The position numbers and the translations under genes were made by a program. From the NCBI RefSeq assembly GCF_006538725.1, contig NZ_BJLQ01000003.1:208045-272044 (forward strand): DNA of 64,000 nt, given 5' to 3'. The notes below the pieces were generated by a model. It worked only from the letters and a program-made list of their open reading frames with translations. It did no database searches and was not told the origin of the DNA. Position 1 is the stretch's first letter. Every line of letters begins with the position of its first letter. The stretch is from Cellulomonas gelida. GTDB taxonomy: Bacteria > Actinomycetota > Actinomycetes > Actinomycetales > Cellulomonadaceae. Shown in pieces: positions 47,824 to 57,105 of the stretch.

Positions 47824-50463
47824 TCAGGAACCGCGCTTGACCGACTCGCCGAGCTCGGCGTCACGCGCGACCGCCTGCTCGACGTCCGCGCCCACGACCT
47901 CGAGGGTCCCCGTGGCGCGGCCGGCGGCCCGCACGTCGTCGAGCGCGAGCTCGACGGACGCGAGCTGCGCGGACGGCACCTCGAGGCGCGCGGCGAGGAT
48001 CTCGGTGCGCATCGAGACCTTGGCCTCGGACTTGACCTTGCGCAGCGCGGCGAGCGCCGCGCCCGCGGCGGTGACCGTGGCGAACGAGGCCTCGCCCGAG
48101 GCGGTGCGCAGCGGAGCCGACGTCGGCCACGCGGCGCGGTGCACCGAGCCCTCGCGCCACCACGACCAGACCTCCTCGGTCGCGAACGGCAGGACCGGCG
48201 CGAGCAGGCGCAGGAGCACGTCGAGCGCGAGGCACAGCGCGGTGCGGGCGCTCTGCGCACCCGCGCCCTCGCCGTACGCGCGATCCTTGACGAGCTCGAG
48301 GTAGTCGTCGCAGAACGTCCAGAAGAACGTCTCGGTGAGCTCGAGCGCACGCGTGTGGTCGTACGCCTCGAGCGCGGCTGTGGCCTGCTCGACGACGTCG
48401 GCCAGGCCCGCGAGCATCGCCTGGTCGAGCGCGACGGTCACGAGCGCGGGGTCGAGCGACGGGGCCTCGTCGGCCGAGCCGAACGACAGCGCGAACTTCG
48501 AGGCGTTGAGCACCTTGATCGCGAGACGGCGGCCGATCTTCATCTGGCCGACCTCGAACGCCGCGTCCGTGCCGAGCCGCGCCGAGGCCGCCCAGTAGCG
48601 CACCGCGTCCGAGCCGTGCTCCTCGAGCAGGCCCATCGGCGTGACGACGTTGCCCTTGGACTTCGACATCTTCTTGCGGTCGGGGTCCAGGATCCAGCCG
48701 CTGATGGCCGCGTCGGACCACGGCAGCGAGCCGTGCTCGAGGTGCGCGCGCACGACCGTCGAGAACAGCCACGTGCGGATGATGTCCTGGCCCTGCGGGC
48801 GCAGGTCCATGGGGAACACGCGCTCGAACAGGTCCGGGTCGGAACGCCAGCCGCCCGCGATCTGCGGGGTCAGGGACGAGGTCGCCCACGTGTCCATGAT
48901 GTCCGGGTCGCCGACGAACCCTCCGGGCACGCCGCGCTGATCGGCCGTGTAGCCCTCGGGGACGTCCGACGAGGGGTCGATCGGGAGCTGGTCCTCGCGC
49001 GGGCGCAGCGGCTCGTCGTAGAGGGGCTGGCCGTCGGCGTCGAGCGCGTACCAGACGGGCAGCGGCACGCCGAAGAAGCGCTGGCGGCTGATGAGCCAGT
49101 CGCCGTTCAGGCCGCCGACCCAGTTCTCGTACCGGACCTGCATGAACTCCGGGTGGAAGTCGATCTCGGCGCCGCGCGCGAGCAGCGCCGTGCGCAGCTC
49201 CTCGTCGCGACCGCCGTTGCGGATGTACCACTGGCGGCTCGTGACGATCTCGAGGGGCTTGTCGCCCTTCTCGTAGAAGTTCGCCTTGCGCTGCGTGGGC
49301 GTGGGCTCTCCGTCGAGGTCGCCGGTCTCGCGCAGGCCGGCGACGACCGCCTCGCGCGCCGAGAAGGTTGTCTTGCCCGTGAGCCCCGCGAAGCGCTCGC
49401 GGCCCTCGGGCGACGTGATCCACTCGGGCGTCTCGCGCAGCAGCCGACCGTCGCGCTGGACCACCGAGCGCGTCGGGAGCTGCAGCTCGCGCCACCACTG
49501 CACGTCGGTGAGGTCACCGAACGTGCAGCACATCGCGATGCCCGCGCCCTTGTCCGGCTCGGCCGCGGGGTGCGCGAGGACCGGCACCTCGACGCCGAAC
49601 AGCGGCGTGGTGACCGTGGTGCCGAACAGGTGCTGGTAGCGCTCGTCGTCGGGGTGGGCGATGAGCGCGACGCACGCCGGGAGCAGCTCGGGCCGCGTCG
49701 TCTCGATGTGGACCGGGCCGTCGGCGCCGTGGAACGCGACGCGGTGGAACGCGCCCGGGTAGTCGCGTGCCTCGAGCTCGGCCTGCGCGACGGCCGTCTG
49801 GAACGTCACGTCCCACAGCCCGGGGGCCTCGGCCTGGTACGCCTCGCCGCGCTCGAGGTTGCGCAGGAACGCCTGCTGCGCCACGGCTCGCGACTCGGCG
49901 GAGATCGTCTGGTAGGTCATCGACCAGTCGACGGACAGGCCGAGCCGGCGCCACAGCGCCTCGAACTGCCGCTCGTCCTCGACCGTGAGCCGCTCGCACA
50001 GCTCCACGAAGTTGCGGCGGCTCACCGGGACCTGGTCGGCGGCCTTGATCGTCTTGCCATCGGTGCCCTCGTGCGGCGGGGTGAAGTCCGGGTCGTAGGG
50101 CAGCGAAGGGTCGCAGCGCACGCCGTAGTAGTTCTGGACGCGGCGCTCGGTGGGCAGGCCGTTGTCGTCCCAGCCCATCGGGTAGAAGACCTCGGCGCCG
50201 CGCATGCGGCGGTAGCGCGCGACGACGTCGGTGTGCGTGTAGGAGAAGACGTGCCCCACGTGCAGCGAGCCCGAGACGGTGGGCGGCGGCGTGTCGATCG
50301 AGTAGACCTGCGCGCGGGACTTCGAGCGGTCGAACGTGTACGTCCCCAGCTCGGCCCAGCGAGCCGACCAGGACTCCTCGAGCCCTTCGAGGCCGACCTT
50401 GTCCGGTACGCGGCGGCCGGCGGAGGTCGTCGGGGCGTCGGTCCGGGGGGTCAGGTCGCTCAT
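47824..50463 (-). CDS. valS: Valyl-tRNA synthetase
   Basis: An 879-aa class I synthetase. HIGH appears as GSLHVGHVFSYTHTD, KMSKS as RKKMSKSKGNVVTP; the editing domain lies between them (HIETTRPELLPACVALIAHP). It uses the actinobacterial shorter form with a brief C-terminal coiled coil (AALAALRKVKSEAKVSMRTE). ATG 50463 (MSDLTPRTDAPTTSAGRR) begins the protein. Its promoter should lie in the 61-bp gap downstream of the hypothetical gene. Confidence 0.97.
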   Translation of the reverse strand: MSDLTPRTDAPTTSAGRRVPDKVGLEGLEESWSARWAELGTYTFDRSKSRAQVYSIDTPPPTVSGSLHVGHVFSYTHTDVVARYRRMRGAEVFYPMGWDDNGLPTERRVQNYYGVRCDPSLPYDPDFTPPHEGTDGKTIKAADQVPVSRRNFVELCERLTVEDERQFEALWRRLGLSVDWSMTYQTISAESRAVAQQAFLRNLERGEAYQAEAPGLWDVTFQTAVAQAELEARDYPGAFHRVAFHGADGPVHIETTRPELLPACVALIAHPDDERYQHLFGTTVTTPLFGVEVPVLAHPAAEPDKGAGIAMCCTFGDLTDVQWWRELQLPTRSVVQRDGRLLRETPEWITSPEGRERFAGLTGKTTFSAREAVVAGLRETGDLDGEPTPTQRKANFYEKGDKPLEIVTSRQWYIRNGGRDEELRTALLARGAEIDFHPEFMQVRYENWVGGLNGDWLISRQRFFGVPLPVWYALDADGQPLYDEPLRPREDQLPIDPSSDVPEGYTADQRGVPGGFVGDPDIMDTWATSSLTPQIAGGWRSDPDLFERVFPMDLRPQGQDIIRTWLFSTVVRAHLEHGSLPWSDAAISGWILDPDRKKMSKSKGNVVTPMGLLEEHGSDAVRYWAASARLGTDAAFEVGQMKIGRRLAIKVLNASKFALSFGSADEAPSLDPALVTVALDQAMLAGLADVVEQATAALEAYDHTRALELTETFFWTFCDDYLELVKDRAYGEGAGAQSARTALCLALDVLLRLLAPVLPFATEEVWSWWREGSVHRAAWPTSAPLRTASGEASFATVTAAGAALAALRKVKSEAKVSMRTEILAARLEVPSAQLASVELALDDVRAAGRATGTLEVVGADVEQAVARDAELGESVKRGS

Positions 50464-50524
50464 GACCGCCCATCTTCCCAGACGTCGCGGGTGTTGCTGT
50501 ACGGGTTTCGTGCGCCGGGACGTC

Positions 50525-51028
50525 TCAGCGCGGGTCCGCGGGCACGAGAGCGTCGGGCTGCGGCAGGAGCGCCTCGATCTGCGAGAGCATCCAGGAGTTG
50601 TAAACCGCGCCGATCACCGGCCCGCTCGGCCGGCTCGAGCGCACGCGCGCACCCAGGTCGACGACGACCGGCCAGGCGAACGCGGCGAAGTCCCGCACGA
50701 TCGTCGTGAGCGCGTAGCGGTGCGCGTCCTCGTCCGCCGAGTCGCCGATCACGGCCGAGATGACTCCGACGCCGGACTGCAAGCCCCGCATTCCGCCGTG
50801 CGCGAGCTCCGCCTGGTCGAGCGACGAGCGTGTGAACCGGGCGAGCTCGTCCGCCGTCACGTGCGACGTCGTGGCGACGTGGACGAGCAGGTGCAGAGTC
50901 GTCGCACCCCAACGCACGCGGAAGTCCCGCCGGTACCCGACGAGCCCCCACGGGGGTGTGCTCCGCAAGCTGTACCCCGAGGTGGCGAGCCTGTCCTGGA
51001 CGAGCGACTGGTATCCGAGGGTGTCCAC
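50525..51028 (-). CDS. Hypothetical protein divergent from the WXG operon
   Basis: A 167-aa soluble protein, mixed alpha/beta, with no known motif. It starts VDTLGYQSLVQDRLATSGYS; the central part ALHLLVHVATTSHVTADELA and FAWPVVVDLGARVRSSR suggest a compact domain. GTG 51028 has AAGGAG 4 nt upstream. The position, head to head with a WXG effector-like operon across 165 bp, may mean shared regulation. No function assigned. Confidence 0.6.
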   Translation of the reverse strand: MDTLGYQSLVQDRLATSGYSLRSTPPWGLVGYRRDFRVRWGATTLHLLVHVATTSHVTADELARFTRSSLDQAELAHGGMRGLQSGVGVISAVIGDSADEDAHRYALTTIVRDFAAFAWPVVVDLGARVRSSRPSGPVIGAVYNSWMLSQIEALLPQPDALVPADPR

Positions 51029-51193
51029 GTCGCTCCTTCTGCGCGGGTGACTGCCGGCCGATCGTCCCACGCCGGCGCCGCCCGCGAGGGGCGTTCGGCA
51101 GACGGCCGGGCCCGGGTTCCGGGCCGGTCGCTCGTCTGTCACGATGACCCGGGCCGATGCACGACGAGGTGTGCCCGACGGAGGGTGGGGGAC

Positions 51194-51484
51194 GTGAGCG
51201 ACGAGGTCGAGCTGCAGCCCGCGGCGGTCGGCGCGATGGCGGTGCGGTTCCGCGCGTCCGGCATGGAGCTGGGACGCGTGCGGGACGCGCACGCCGCCGC
51301 GGCCGCCGAGGCCGTGGTCCCGGTCGCCCGTGCCCACGAGCGCGCCGTGCACCGGTGGACCGAGGGGCTGCGCGTCGCGGCGGCTGCGCTGGTCGAGGTC
51401 GGGACCGAGCTCGACGCATGCGTCCGCGCCACGACCGACGGCGACGAGAAGACGGCCGCGATCTTCCGGGGGGTCCAGCCGTGA
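51194..51484 (+). CDS. Small WXG100/ESX-like protein
   Basis: A 96-aa helical hairpin protein (VSDEVELQPAAVGAMAVRFR; ELGRVRDAHAAAAAEAVVPV; VHRWTEGLRVAAAALVEVG). Length and pattern, with a Trp-x-x-Gly turn instead of the strict Trp-x-Gly, resemble type VII secretion targets and their partner proteins. GTG 51194 follows GGAGGGTGGGG. It is the first gene of a four-gene overlapping operon and probably pairs with the next, larger WXG protein. Confidence 0.75.
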   Translation: MSDEVELQPAAVGAMAVRFRASGMELGRVRDAHAAAAAEAVVPVARAHERAVHRWTEGLRVAAAALVEVGTELDACVRATTDGDEKTAAIFRGVQP

Positions 51485-53022
51485 GCGGCGGGATCGTGGA
51501 CGTCGACTTCGACAAGGTCGTCCAGTCGCTGTGGCGTGGGCTCGACTCGCTCGACGAGGCCGGGTTCTCGCTCAACCCGCTCGACCTCGTGCAGAACGTC
51601 GCGGCCGCGGGTCGGCTCGTCGACAGGATCCGCACGATCGCGACCCAGCCTCCTCCCGGCGACCCGGCTGCGAGCGTACGGGCGGCTCACGCGTGGTCGA
51701 CCCTCGCGCGCGGCCTGACGGCGACGACCGACAAGGTCGATGCCGACCGCGTGCACCGACGCAGCGTCTGGACGGGCAGCGCGGCGCGCGCGTTCGACGC
51801 CACCGCGGTCGAGCTCGACCGCCGGCTCACCGACGCGGCGACGGGTGCCCGGCGCGCCGCCGTCGCGCTCGAGGAGCACGCCGAGGCGCTCGCCCGCGCG
51901 CAGCGGCGGCACGGGGACGTCGCGGGCTCGTTGCGGCGTGCGCGCGACGACATCCCGCGCCACCCGGGGGAGCTCGACCAGCTCGACGACGTCGTGCGGC
52001 ACCTGCGCGAGGCGCTGAACGCCGCCCTCGAGTCCTGGCGGGACGCGGGTGCGGCGGCGAAGGCGTGCGCGAGCGAGCTCGCCGCGGTCGAGGCCACCAT
52101 GCCGTTCCCGGACGGCGCGGCCCCCGGCATGCGCGCGCTGGATGCCCTCGGGCAGCACGGCACGGGCTCGGGCCGCCTGCCGCTCGTCGACGGCGTCCTC
52201 GAGCGCGCACGAGCCGCGTACGAGGCGATGTCCGCGCAGGACCGCGCCGCGTTCGACGCGCTCATGGCCGACGCGGCGTCGCAGCGGCACCGGGCGTGGC
52301 TGCTCGCCGCGCTCGCGGCGGGGCACCCGATCGCCACGCTCCGGCGGTTCGCGCAGCGGATCAACCGCGCGCCCGACCCCGACGCCCTGCTCGACCCGCA
52401 GTCCGCGCTGCGGCACGACGGCCCGTTCACGCAGACGACCGGCACGACCTGCGGCTCGTCGTCGCTCGTCTACGCGAGCATGCTGCGCGACCCGGCTCTG
52501 GCGCTGCGCGTGCTCACCGGCTACGACGCGACCACCGGCCAGGCCGATGACCCCTCCCGCACGCCGGGCGACCGGTTCAAGGACCTCGAGACCGAGATGA
52601 AGCGCCGCACCGACGACCCGCGCGTCGACCCCGATCGCGGGTGGCGGCCCGACAACGTGTCGATGCCGTGGATCCCGGCGCTGGGGACCTCACCGTGGGC
52701 CGCGGCCGAGGAGCTGGACGCGATGGCGCCCGACGGCGTGCGGTACGAGGTCGACATGGTCGACCCGGCCTCGTCGGACGACAAGCAGGACGCGTACCGC
52801 TCGCTCGTGGAGTCCACCGACCAGGGCCACCCGGCCATCCTCTACGTCGGGGACGAGACCGCCCCGCGGCACGTCGTGCTGGTGTACGCCCACGCGGACG
52901 GGTCGATCGAGCTCTACGAGCCCGGGCACGGGCAGCGGGTCGTCGTGACGCAGGAGCAGTTCGTCGCCGGGGAGTTCTCGGTGGGCGGGTGGCCCAAGCC
53001 GTGGGCGGTCGTCACGCCGTGA
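51481..53022 (+). CDS. WXG protein with a papain/C39-like C-terminal domain (candidate type VII effector)
   Basis: A 513-aa protein. Residues ~1-200 are WXG/LXG-like coiled helices with the turn VWTGSAARAF (Trp97, Gly99). Residues ~300-513 form a papain-fold cysteine peptidase-like domain: Cys324 in TTGTTCGSSSLVYASML, His464 in RHVVLVYAHADGSIELYEPG. The usual Asp/Asn after the last strand is Glu480 before Pro. It has no signal peptide, so export would depend on type VII secretion. GTG overlaps the previous stop (GTGA). Two lipoproteins follow in the operon. It could be an antibacterial toxin or a processing peptidase. Confidence 0.75.
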   Translation: MSGGIVDVDFDKVVQSLWRGLDSLDEAGFSLNPLDLVQNVAAAGRLVDRIRTIATQPPPGDPAASVRAAHAWSTLARGLTATTDKVDADRVHRRSVWTGSAARAFDATAVELDRRLTDAATGARRAAVALEEHAEALARAQRRHGDVAGSLRRARDDIPRHPGELDQLDDVVRHLREALNAALESWRDAGAAAKACASELAAVEATMPFPDGAAPGMRALDALGQHGTGSGRLPLVDGVLERARAAYEAMSAQDRAAFDALMADAASQRHRAWLLAALAAGHPIATLRRFAQRINRAPDPDALLDPQSALRHDGPFTQTTGTTCGSSSLVYASMLRDPALALRVLTGYDATTGQADDPSRTPGDRFKDLETEMKRRTDDPRVDPDRGWRPDNVSMPWIPALGTSPWAAAEELDAMAPDGVRYEVDMVDPASSDDKQDAYRSLVESTDQGHPAILYVGDETAPRHVVLVYAHADGSIELYEPGHGQRVVVTQEQFVAGEFSVGGWPKPWAVVTP

Positions 53023-53660
53023 CCGTCCGCACCTCGCGCGGGAGGGCCGTCGGTGCGCTCGTGGTCGGCGCGCTCGCCGCGTGCACGCCGTCGGCTCCCG
53101 ACGACCAGACGACGGGCGTCGACGTCCAGCGCTACCAGGACCTGGCCGCCGACCCGTGGCTCGCGGCGACCTCACTGACGGTCGGCCGGTACGCGTTCGG
53201 CACGAACCGCCAGTTCGAGCCCGGCACGGGACGGGGGACGCGCACGACGACGGGGACGCTCGCGCAGGTGCTGGCGGCCGAGACGACCTCGGCAGCACGC
53301 GAGGGCTGGGTCGTCGCCGCGGCGCGCTGCGGTGACGGCTCGGGCTCGGGGTGGCCCGTCACGATCGAGCTGGTGCGCGCGCTGTCCGACGGGGCCGTGG
53401 CGGTCGGTGAGGTGCGCGTCGAGCAGGACCAGTCCGGGGCCCAGCAGCCCGAGGGCGAGGACGCTGCCGCACGCGCGCTGCCACGCCGCGTGCTCGTGGC
53501 GGCATACGCGCCGCACCACACCAACCGTGCGAACCTCGACGTGCCCGACGAGCCGGTCGAGTTCGACGCGCTGGAGTGCCTCGGCGGTCCTGGGGGAGCG
53601 AGCGTCGGACCGAGCGACCTGCTCGCGCAGGTCCAGGGCGTCGACGAGGCCACGCGATGA
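53019..53660 (+). CDS. Lipoprotein downstream of the WXG effector
   Basis: A 213-aa exported lipoprotein: VTVRTSRGRAVGALVVGALA then AC with Cys22, matching the lipobox. The mature part is soluble, with two Cys (AARCGD and ALECLGG) and long polar stretches. No family is recognised. GTG overlaps the effector gene stop (GTGA). Position and anchoring make it a candidate immunity protein for the upstream papain-like domain, but this is inference. Confidence 0.65.
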   Translation: MTVRTSRGRAVGALVVGALAACTPSAPDDQTTGVDVQRYQDLAADPWLAATSLTVGRYAFGTNRQFEPGTGRGTRTTTGTLAQVLAAETTSAAREGWVVAAARCGDGSGSGWPVTIELVRALSDGAVAVGEVRVEQDQSGAQQPEGEDAAARALPRRVLVAAYAPHHTNRANLDVPDEPVEFDALECLGGPGGASVGPSDLLAQVQGVDEATR

Positions 53661-54319
53661 CGTCTCGAGACGCCGCCCGGGTGCTGGCTGGTCGCGTGCC
53701 CGGTGTCGTCGGAGCGGCCGCCGTCGTCCTCGTCGCCGGGCTCGTGCTCGGCGCCCTCGGGGGCTGTGCGCGCGACCTGAGCCGCGGCGACGTGCTCGAC
53801 GCGCTGCGGGCGCAGTCGTGGCCGGTGGACGCGACCGTCGAGAGCGCGCAGGACCCCGGTGGCGGTCGCTACGAGCGGCCGCGCGCGTCGGCGCGCAGCG
53901 AGTCGCCGGATGAGCCGTGGCGCGCGGTCGGCGCCGAGGTCGAGCGGGCCGTCGTGGCGGGATGGGTGCCGGTGTTCGCGCAGTGCGCCGGACCGCAGGA
54001 CTCGGTGCGCGTCGACCTCGTGCGCGAGGTGCTGCCGGGCGTGCCGGCCACGGCGACGGTCACGGGGGAGGTCGTCGACGAGCTCGGGCTGCCCGTGCCG
54101 CTGTCAGGCGGCTCGACCGTGGTGTCGGTCGCGGTCGTCGCGGCCGCTCCGCAGGACGTGTCCGACCCCGCGCTGCTGCCGACGTCGGTGCGCGGCGGCG
54201 TGGCCGGGGAGGCGGTGGATCTCGCGACGTGCCTGGCCGACCCGGCCGCGAGCGGCGACCTGCGCTGGGTGGGCACGCCGGCTGCGTTGCCGACGCTCGG
54301 CGGCCCGCTGCCACGCTGA
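53657..54319 (+). CDS. Second lipoprotein of the WXG operon
   Basis: A 220-aa protein with a hydrophobic signal (VVGAAAVVLVAGLVLGALGG) and lipobox Cys in LGGCARDLSR. The mature part has a similar length, a Cys pair (AQCAGPQ; DLATCLAD) and a repeated pattern like that of the preceding lipoprotein (EREGWVV versus VVAGWVPVFAQC), suggesting the two are distant paralogues. ATG 53657 overlaps the previous stop (ATGA). Unknown function; possible immunity protein or surface sensor. Confidence 0.62.
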   Translation: MTSRDAARVLAGRVPGVVGAAAVVLVAGLVLGALGGCARDLSRGDVLDALRAQSWPVDATVESAQDPGGGRYERPRASARSESPDEPWRAVGAEVERAVVAGWVPVFAQCAGPQDSVRVDLVREVLPGVPATATVTGEVVDELGLPVPLSGGSTVVSVAVVAAAPQDVSDPALLPTSVRGGVAGEAVDLATCLADPAASGDLRWVGTPAALPTLGGPLPR

Positions 54320-54366
54320 CGATGCTCACGCCCGCCCCGGCCGAGGTCGTGGGCACGTGTGTGGCG

Positions 54367-54915
54367 TCAGTCCGTGCTGTGCCGCGCACGGTAGGCCGCG
54401 ACGTGCGCGCGGTTGCCGCAGTTGTTGACGTCGCAGAACCGGCGTGAGCGGTTGCGCGACAGGTCGACGAGCACTGCGGTGCAGTCCTCGCCCGCGCACC
54501 GCCGCAGCCGGTCGTACTCGTCGGAGCGCACGACGTCGGCCACGCTCATGGCGGTCTCGACGAGCATGACGGTCGCGAGCGGCGCATCCGGGACGGTCGC
54601 GTGCAGGTGCCAGTCGAGCGCGTCGTGGCGCGTGAGGAACGGCACCGCCGCGGCGTCGCGCAGGATCGTGTTGACGAGCTCCGCCGCCTCGTCGCGGTCG
54701 ACCTCCCAGAGCCGGCTCAGGTGGGCGCGCGCGTCGTGCACCTGCGCGAGCTCGGCGAGGTCGCCGTCGTGGCGCACCGAGTAGCCCCAGCGTCGGTAGA
54801 AAGCGTCGAGCTGCTCGACGCTCGCGAGCGTGTCCTCGCCGTCGCGTCGGCGGTCGCTGTTCACCAGCTCGACGGCGGCCTGGAGGTTCGCCTCGGTGTC
54901 ACGAGCAAAGACCAC
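54367..54915 (-). CDS. CGNR zinc-finger transcription factor-like protein
   Basis: A 182-aa protein with an N-terminal ABATE domain and a C-terminal CGNR zinc finger: CAGEDCTAVLVDLSRNRSRR then FCDVNNCGNRAHVAAYRARH (four Cys). Such proteins are thought to regulate neighbouring transporters or stress genes. GTG 54915 has AGGAG 5 nt upstream. It diverges from the EamA transporter gene, which is a plausible target. Confidence 0.88.
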   Translation of the reverse strand: MVFARDTEANLQAAVELVNSDRRRDGEDTLASVEQLDAFYRRWGYSVRHDGDLAELAQVHDARAHLSRLWEVDRDEAAELVNTILRDAAAVPFLTRHDALDWHLHATVPDAPLATVMLVETAMSVADVVRSDEYDRLRRCAGEDCTAVLVDLSRNRSRRFCDVNNCGNRAHVAAYRARHSTD

Positions 54916-54916
54916 A

Positions 54917-54946
54917 TTGACTCCTGACCATGTCGGGTCCTAGTGT
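54917..54946 (+). promoter_or_regulatory. EamA transporter promoter
   Basis: TTGACT (54917-54922) and TAGTGT (54941-54946) spaced by 18 bp, one of the best -35/-10 pairs in the window. A 12-bp direct repeat GTGTCACGAGCA occurs at 54896-54907 and 54943-54954 around it, and CCATGTC/GACATGG half-sites flank it, so a regulator (perhaps the CGNR protein) may act here. Confidence 0.6.
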
Positions 54947-55012
54947 CACGAGCATAGGAGCCTGTGACCCCTGACATGGAGCGCAGGTCGGCGTCACGTC
55001 AGGGAGAGCGTC

Positions 55013-55987
55013 ATGCAGGGCACGCGCGCGCGCAGCGTGGGGATCGTCGCCGGGCTCGTCGCGGCGCTCGCGTTCGCCACGAGCGGGCCGGTGGTCAAGC
55101 CGCTGCTCGCCGCGGGCTGGACGCCCGGCGCGGCGATCCTCGTCCGGCTGTGGCTCGGCACGCTCCTGCTCGCCGGGCCCGCCGCCTGGGCGCTGCGGGG
55201 GCGCTGGCCCGCGCTGCGCGCCGAGTGGCGCACCGTCGTCGGCCTCGGCCTGCTCGGCGTCGCGGGCGCGTCCACGTTCTACTTCCTCGCGGTCGATCGG
55301 CTGCCCGTCGCGGTCGCGCTGCTCGTCGAGTACACCGGGCCGCTGCTCCTGCTCGGCTGGTCGTGGTTCCGCACGCGCCGCACCCCGTCGCGCGCGACCC
55401 TCGCCGGGGCCGCGCTCGCGATGGCCGGGCTCGTGCTCGTGCTCGACGTGACCGGGTCGCTCGAGCTCGACGCGCTCGGGCTCGTCTTCGCGTTCGTCGC
55501 GGCGATCGGCAACGCCGCCTACTTCGCGCTCACCGCACGGCCCATCGCGCTCCCGCCGGTGAGCCTCGCCGGTTCGGCGATGCTCGTCGGGGCGCTCACC
55601 GTGACGCTCGTCGCGCTCGCCGGGATCCTGCCCGTGGCCGCGCCGCGCGTGCAGGTCACGATGCTCGGGGCGCAGGTCGAGTGGTTCGTCCCGCTGCTCG
55701 TCGTCGGCGCCGTGCCCACGGCGTTCGCGTACGGCGTCAGCGCGGTCTCCGTGCGGCTGCTCGGGGAGCGGCTCGCGTCGTTCCTCGCCCTCATGGAGGT
55801 GCTGTTCGCCGTCCTCCTGGCCTGGCTGCTCCTCGGAGAGGCGCCGCTGGCGATCCAGGTCCTGGGCGCCGCGCTCGTCGTCGTCGGGGTCGCGCTGGTC
55901 CGCTCCGGTGCCGCGTCCGACGGCGAGCTGCGCGACGGGATGCCGGAGCCGGTGGTGCCAGCGGTGCGCGAACCCGCGCGCACCTGA
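55013..55987 (+). CDS. EamA/DMT-family transporter
   Basis: A 324-aa inner-membrane protein with ten predicted helices in two EamA repeats ([40 protein letters not shown]) and the [16 protein letters not shown] motif. It probably exports amino acids or other metabolites. ATG 55013 has GGGAGAG upstream. Divergent from the CGNR regulator. It ends with a short hydrophilic tail after the last helix. Confidence 0.88.
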   Translation: MQGTRARSVGIVAGLVAALAFATSGPVVKPLLAAGWTPGAAILVRLWLGTLLLAGPAAWALRGRWPALRAEWRTVVGLGLLGVAGASTFYFLAVDRLPVAVALLVEYTGPLLLLGWSWFRTRRTPSRATLAGAALAMAGLVLVLDVTGSLELDALGLVFAFVAAIGNAAYFALTARPIALPPVSLAGSAMLVGALTVTLVALAGILPVAAPRVQVTMLGAQVEWFVPLLVVGAVPTAFAYGVSAVSVRLLGERLASFLALMEVLFAVLLAWLLLGEAPLAIQVLGAALVVVGVALVRSGAASDGELRDGMPEPVVPAVREPART

Positions 55988-56088
55988 CCGCCGCGCTCAG
56001 TCGCACACCGGGGCGCACGGCATAAGGTCGATCGGGTACGGCCGCGCTGCGCGCGCGCCACGGCGAGCGAGACGAGAACGAGGACCAC

Positions 56089-57105
56089 GTGACTGGTGTG
56101 ACGGCGTCCGGCCTGACGGTCGGCTACGCGGCGATGCTCGAGCAGTTCCACCCCACCGAGGCGGTCGCGCTGTCGGCGTACGCCGAGCAGCACGGCTTCT
56201 CGGGCGTCATGGCGGCGGACCACTTCCAGCCGTGGGTCCCGGCACAGGGCCAGGCCGCGTTCGTGTGGAACGTGCTCACGGCGATCGGCGAACGGACCAG
56301 CGGCGACATGGGGCCCGGCGTGACCGCACCGACGTTCCGCTGGCACCCCGCGATGGTCGCGCAGGCGAGCGCGACGCTCGCCGCGATGTACCCGGGGCGG
56401 CACTGGCTGGGCCTGGGCTCCGGCGAGGCGCTCAACGAGCACATCACCGCGCAGTACTGGCCCGAGGCGCCCGAGCGGATCAACCGCATGTTCGAGGCCA
56501 TCGACATCATCAAGAAGCTGTTCAACGCGTCCCTCGCGGGCAAGGACGTCAAGCACTCCGGCGAGTTCTACAAGATGGAGTCCACGCGCCTGTGGACGAT
56601 GCCGGAGGTGGCCCCGCCGATCCTCGTCGCCACCGCGGGCCCGATCACCGCCAAGCGTGCGGGTCGGCACGCGGACGGCCTCATCACGGTCGGCGCGCCG
56701 CTCGAGAAGATCGAGGGCCTGTTCTCGCGCTTCCACGACGGCGTGCGGGAGTCCGGCCGCAACCCCGAGGACCTGCCCAAGGTCCTGCAGGTGCACCTGT
56801 CGTGGGCGCCGACCGACGAGGAGGCGCTCGCCAACGCGATGCACGAGTGGCCCAACGGCGGCATGAAGTTCCCCAAGGCGGACATCCGCTCGCCGTTCGA
56901 GCTCGAGCAGATGGCGCGGCTCGTGCGTCCCGAGGACTTCGAGGGCCGCATGGTGATCTCCGCCGACCCCGACGTGCACCGCGCCGCGATCCAGAAGTAC
57001 GTGGACCTCGGCTTCGACCGGATCTACCTGCACAACGTGGGGCGCAACCAGCGCGAGTGGATCGAGACCTTCGGCGAGCAGGTGCTGCCGAAGCTCGTGC
57101 GGTGA
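56089..57105 (+). CDS. F420-dependent glucose-6-phosphate dehydrogenase-like oxidoreductase
   Basis: A 338-aa LLM-family barrel that shares distinctive blocks with mycobacterial Fgd: [64 protein letters not shown] and a C-terminal [17 protein letters not shown]. Fgd reduces F420 with glucose-6-phosphate. The sugar-binding residues are not all conserved, so this may be a paralogue with another substrate. GTG 56089. It overlaps cofE by 4 bp. Confidence 0.87.
   Translation: MTGVTASGLTVGYAAMLEQFHPTEAVALSAYAEQHGFSGVMAADHFQPWVPAQGQAAFVWNVLTAIGERTSGDMGPGVTAPTFRWHPAMVAQASATLAAMYPGRHWLGLGSGEALNEHITAQYWPEAPERINRMFEAIDIIKKLFNASLAGKDVKHSGEFYKMESTRLWTMPEVAPPILVATAGPITAKRAGRHADGLITVGAPLEKIEGLFSRFHDGVRESGRNPEDLPKVLQVHLSWAPTDEEALANAMHEWPNGGMKFPKADIRSPFELEQMARLVRPEDFEGRMVISADPDVHRAAIQKYVDLGFDRIYLHNVGRNQREWIETFGEQVLPKLVR

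Noticed and set aside
47572..50709. A 1045-codon + strand open frame over valS
   Set aside because: Antisense shadow of a canonical valyl-tRNA synthetase with HIGH and KMSKS motifs.
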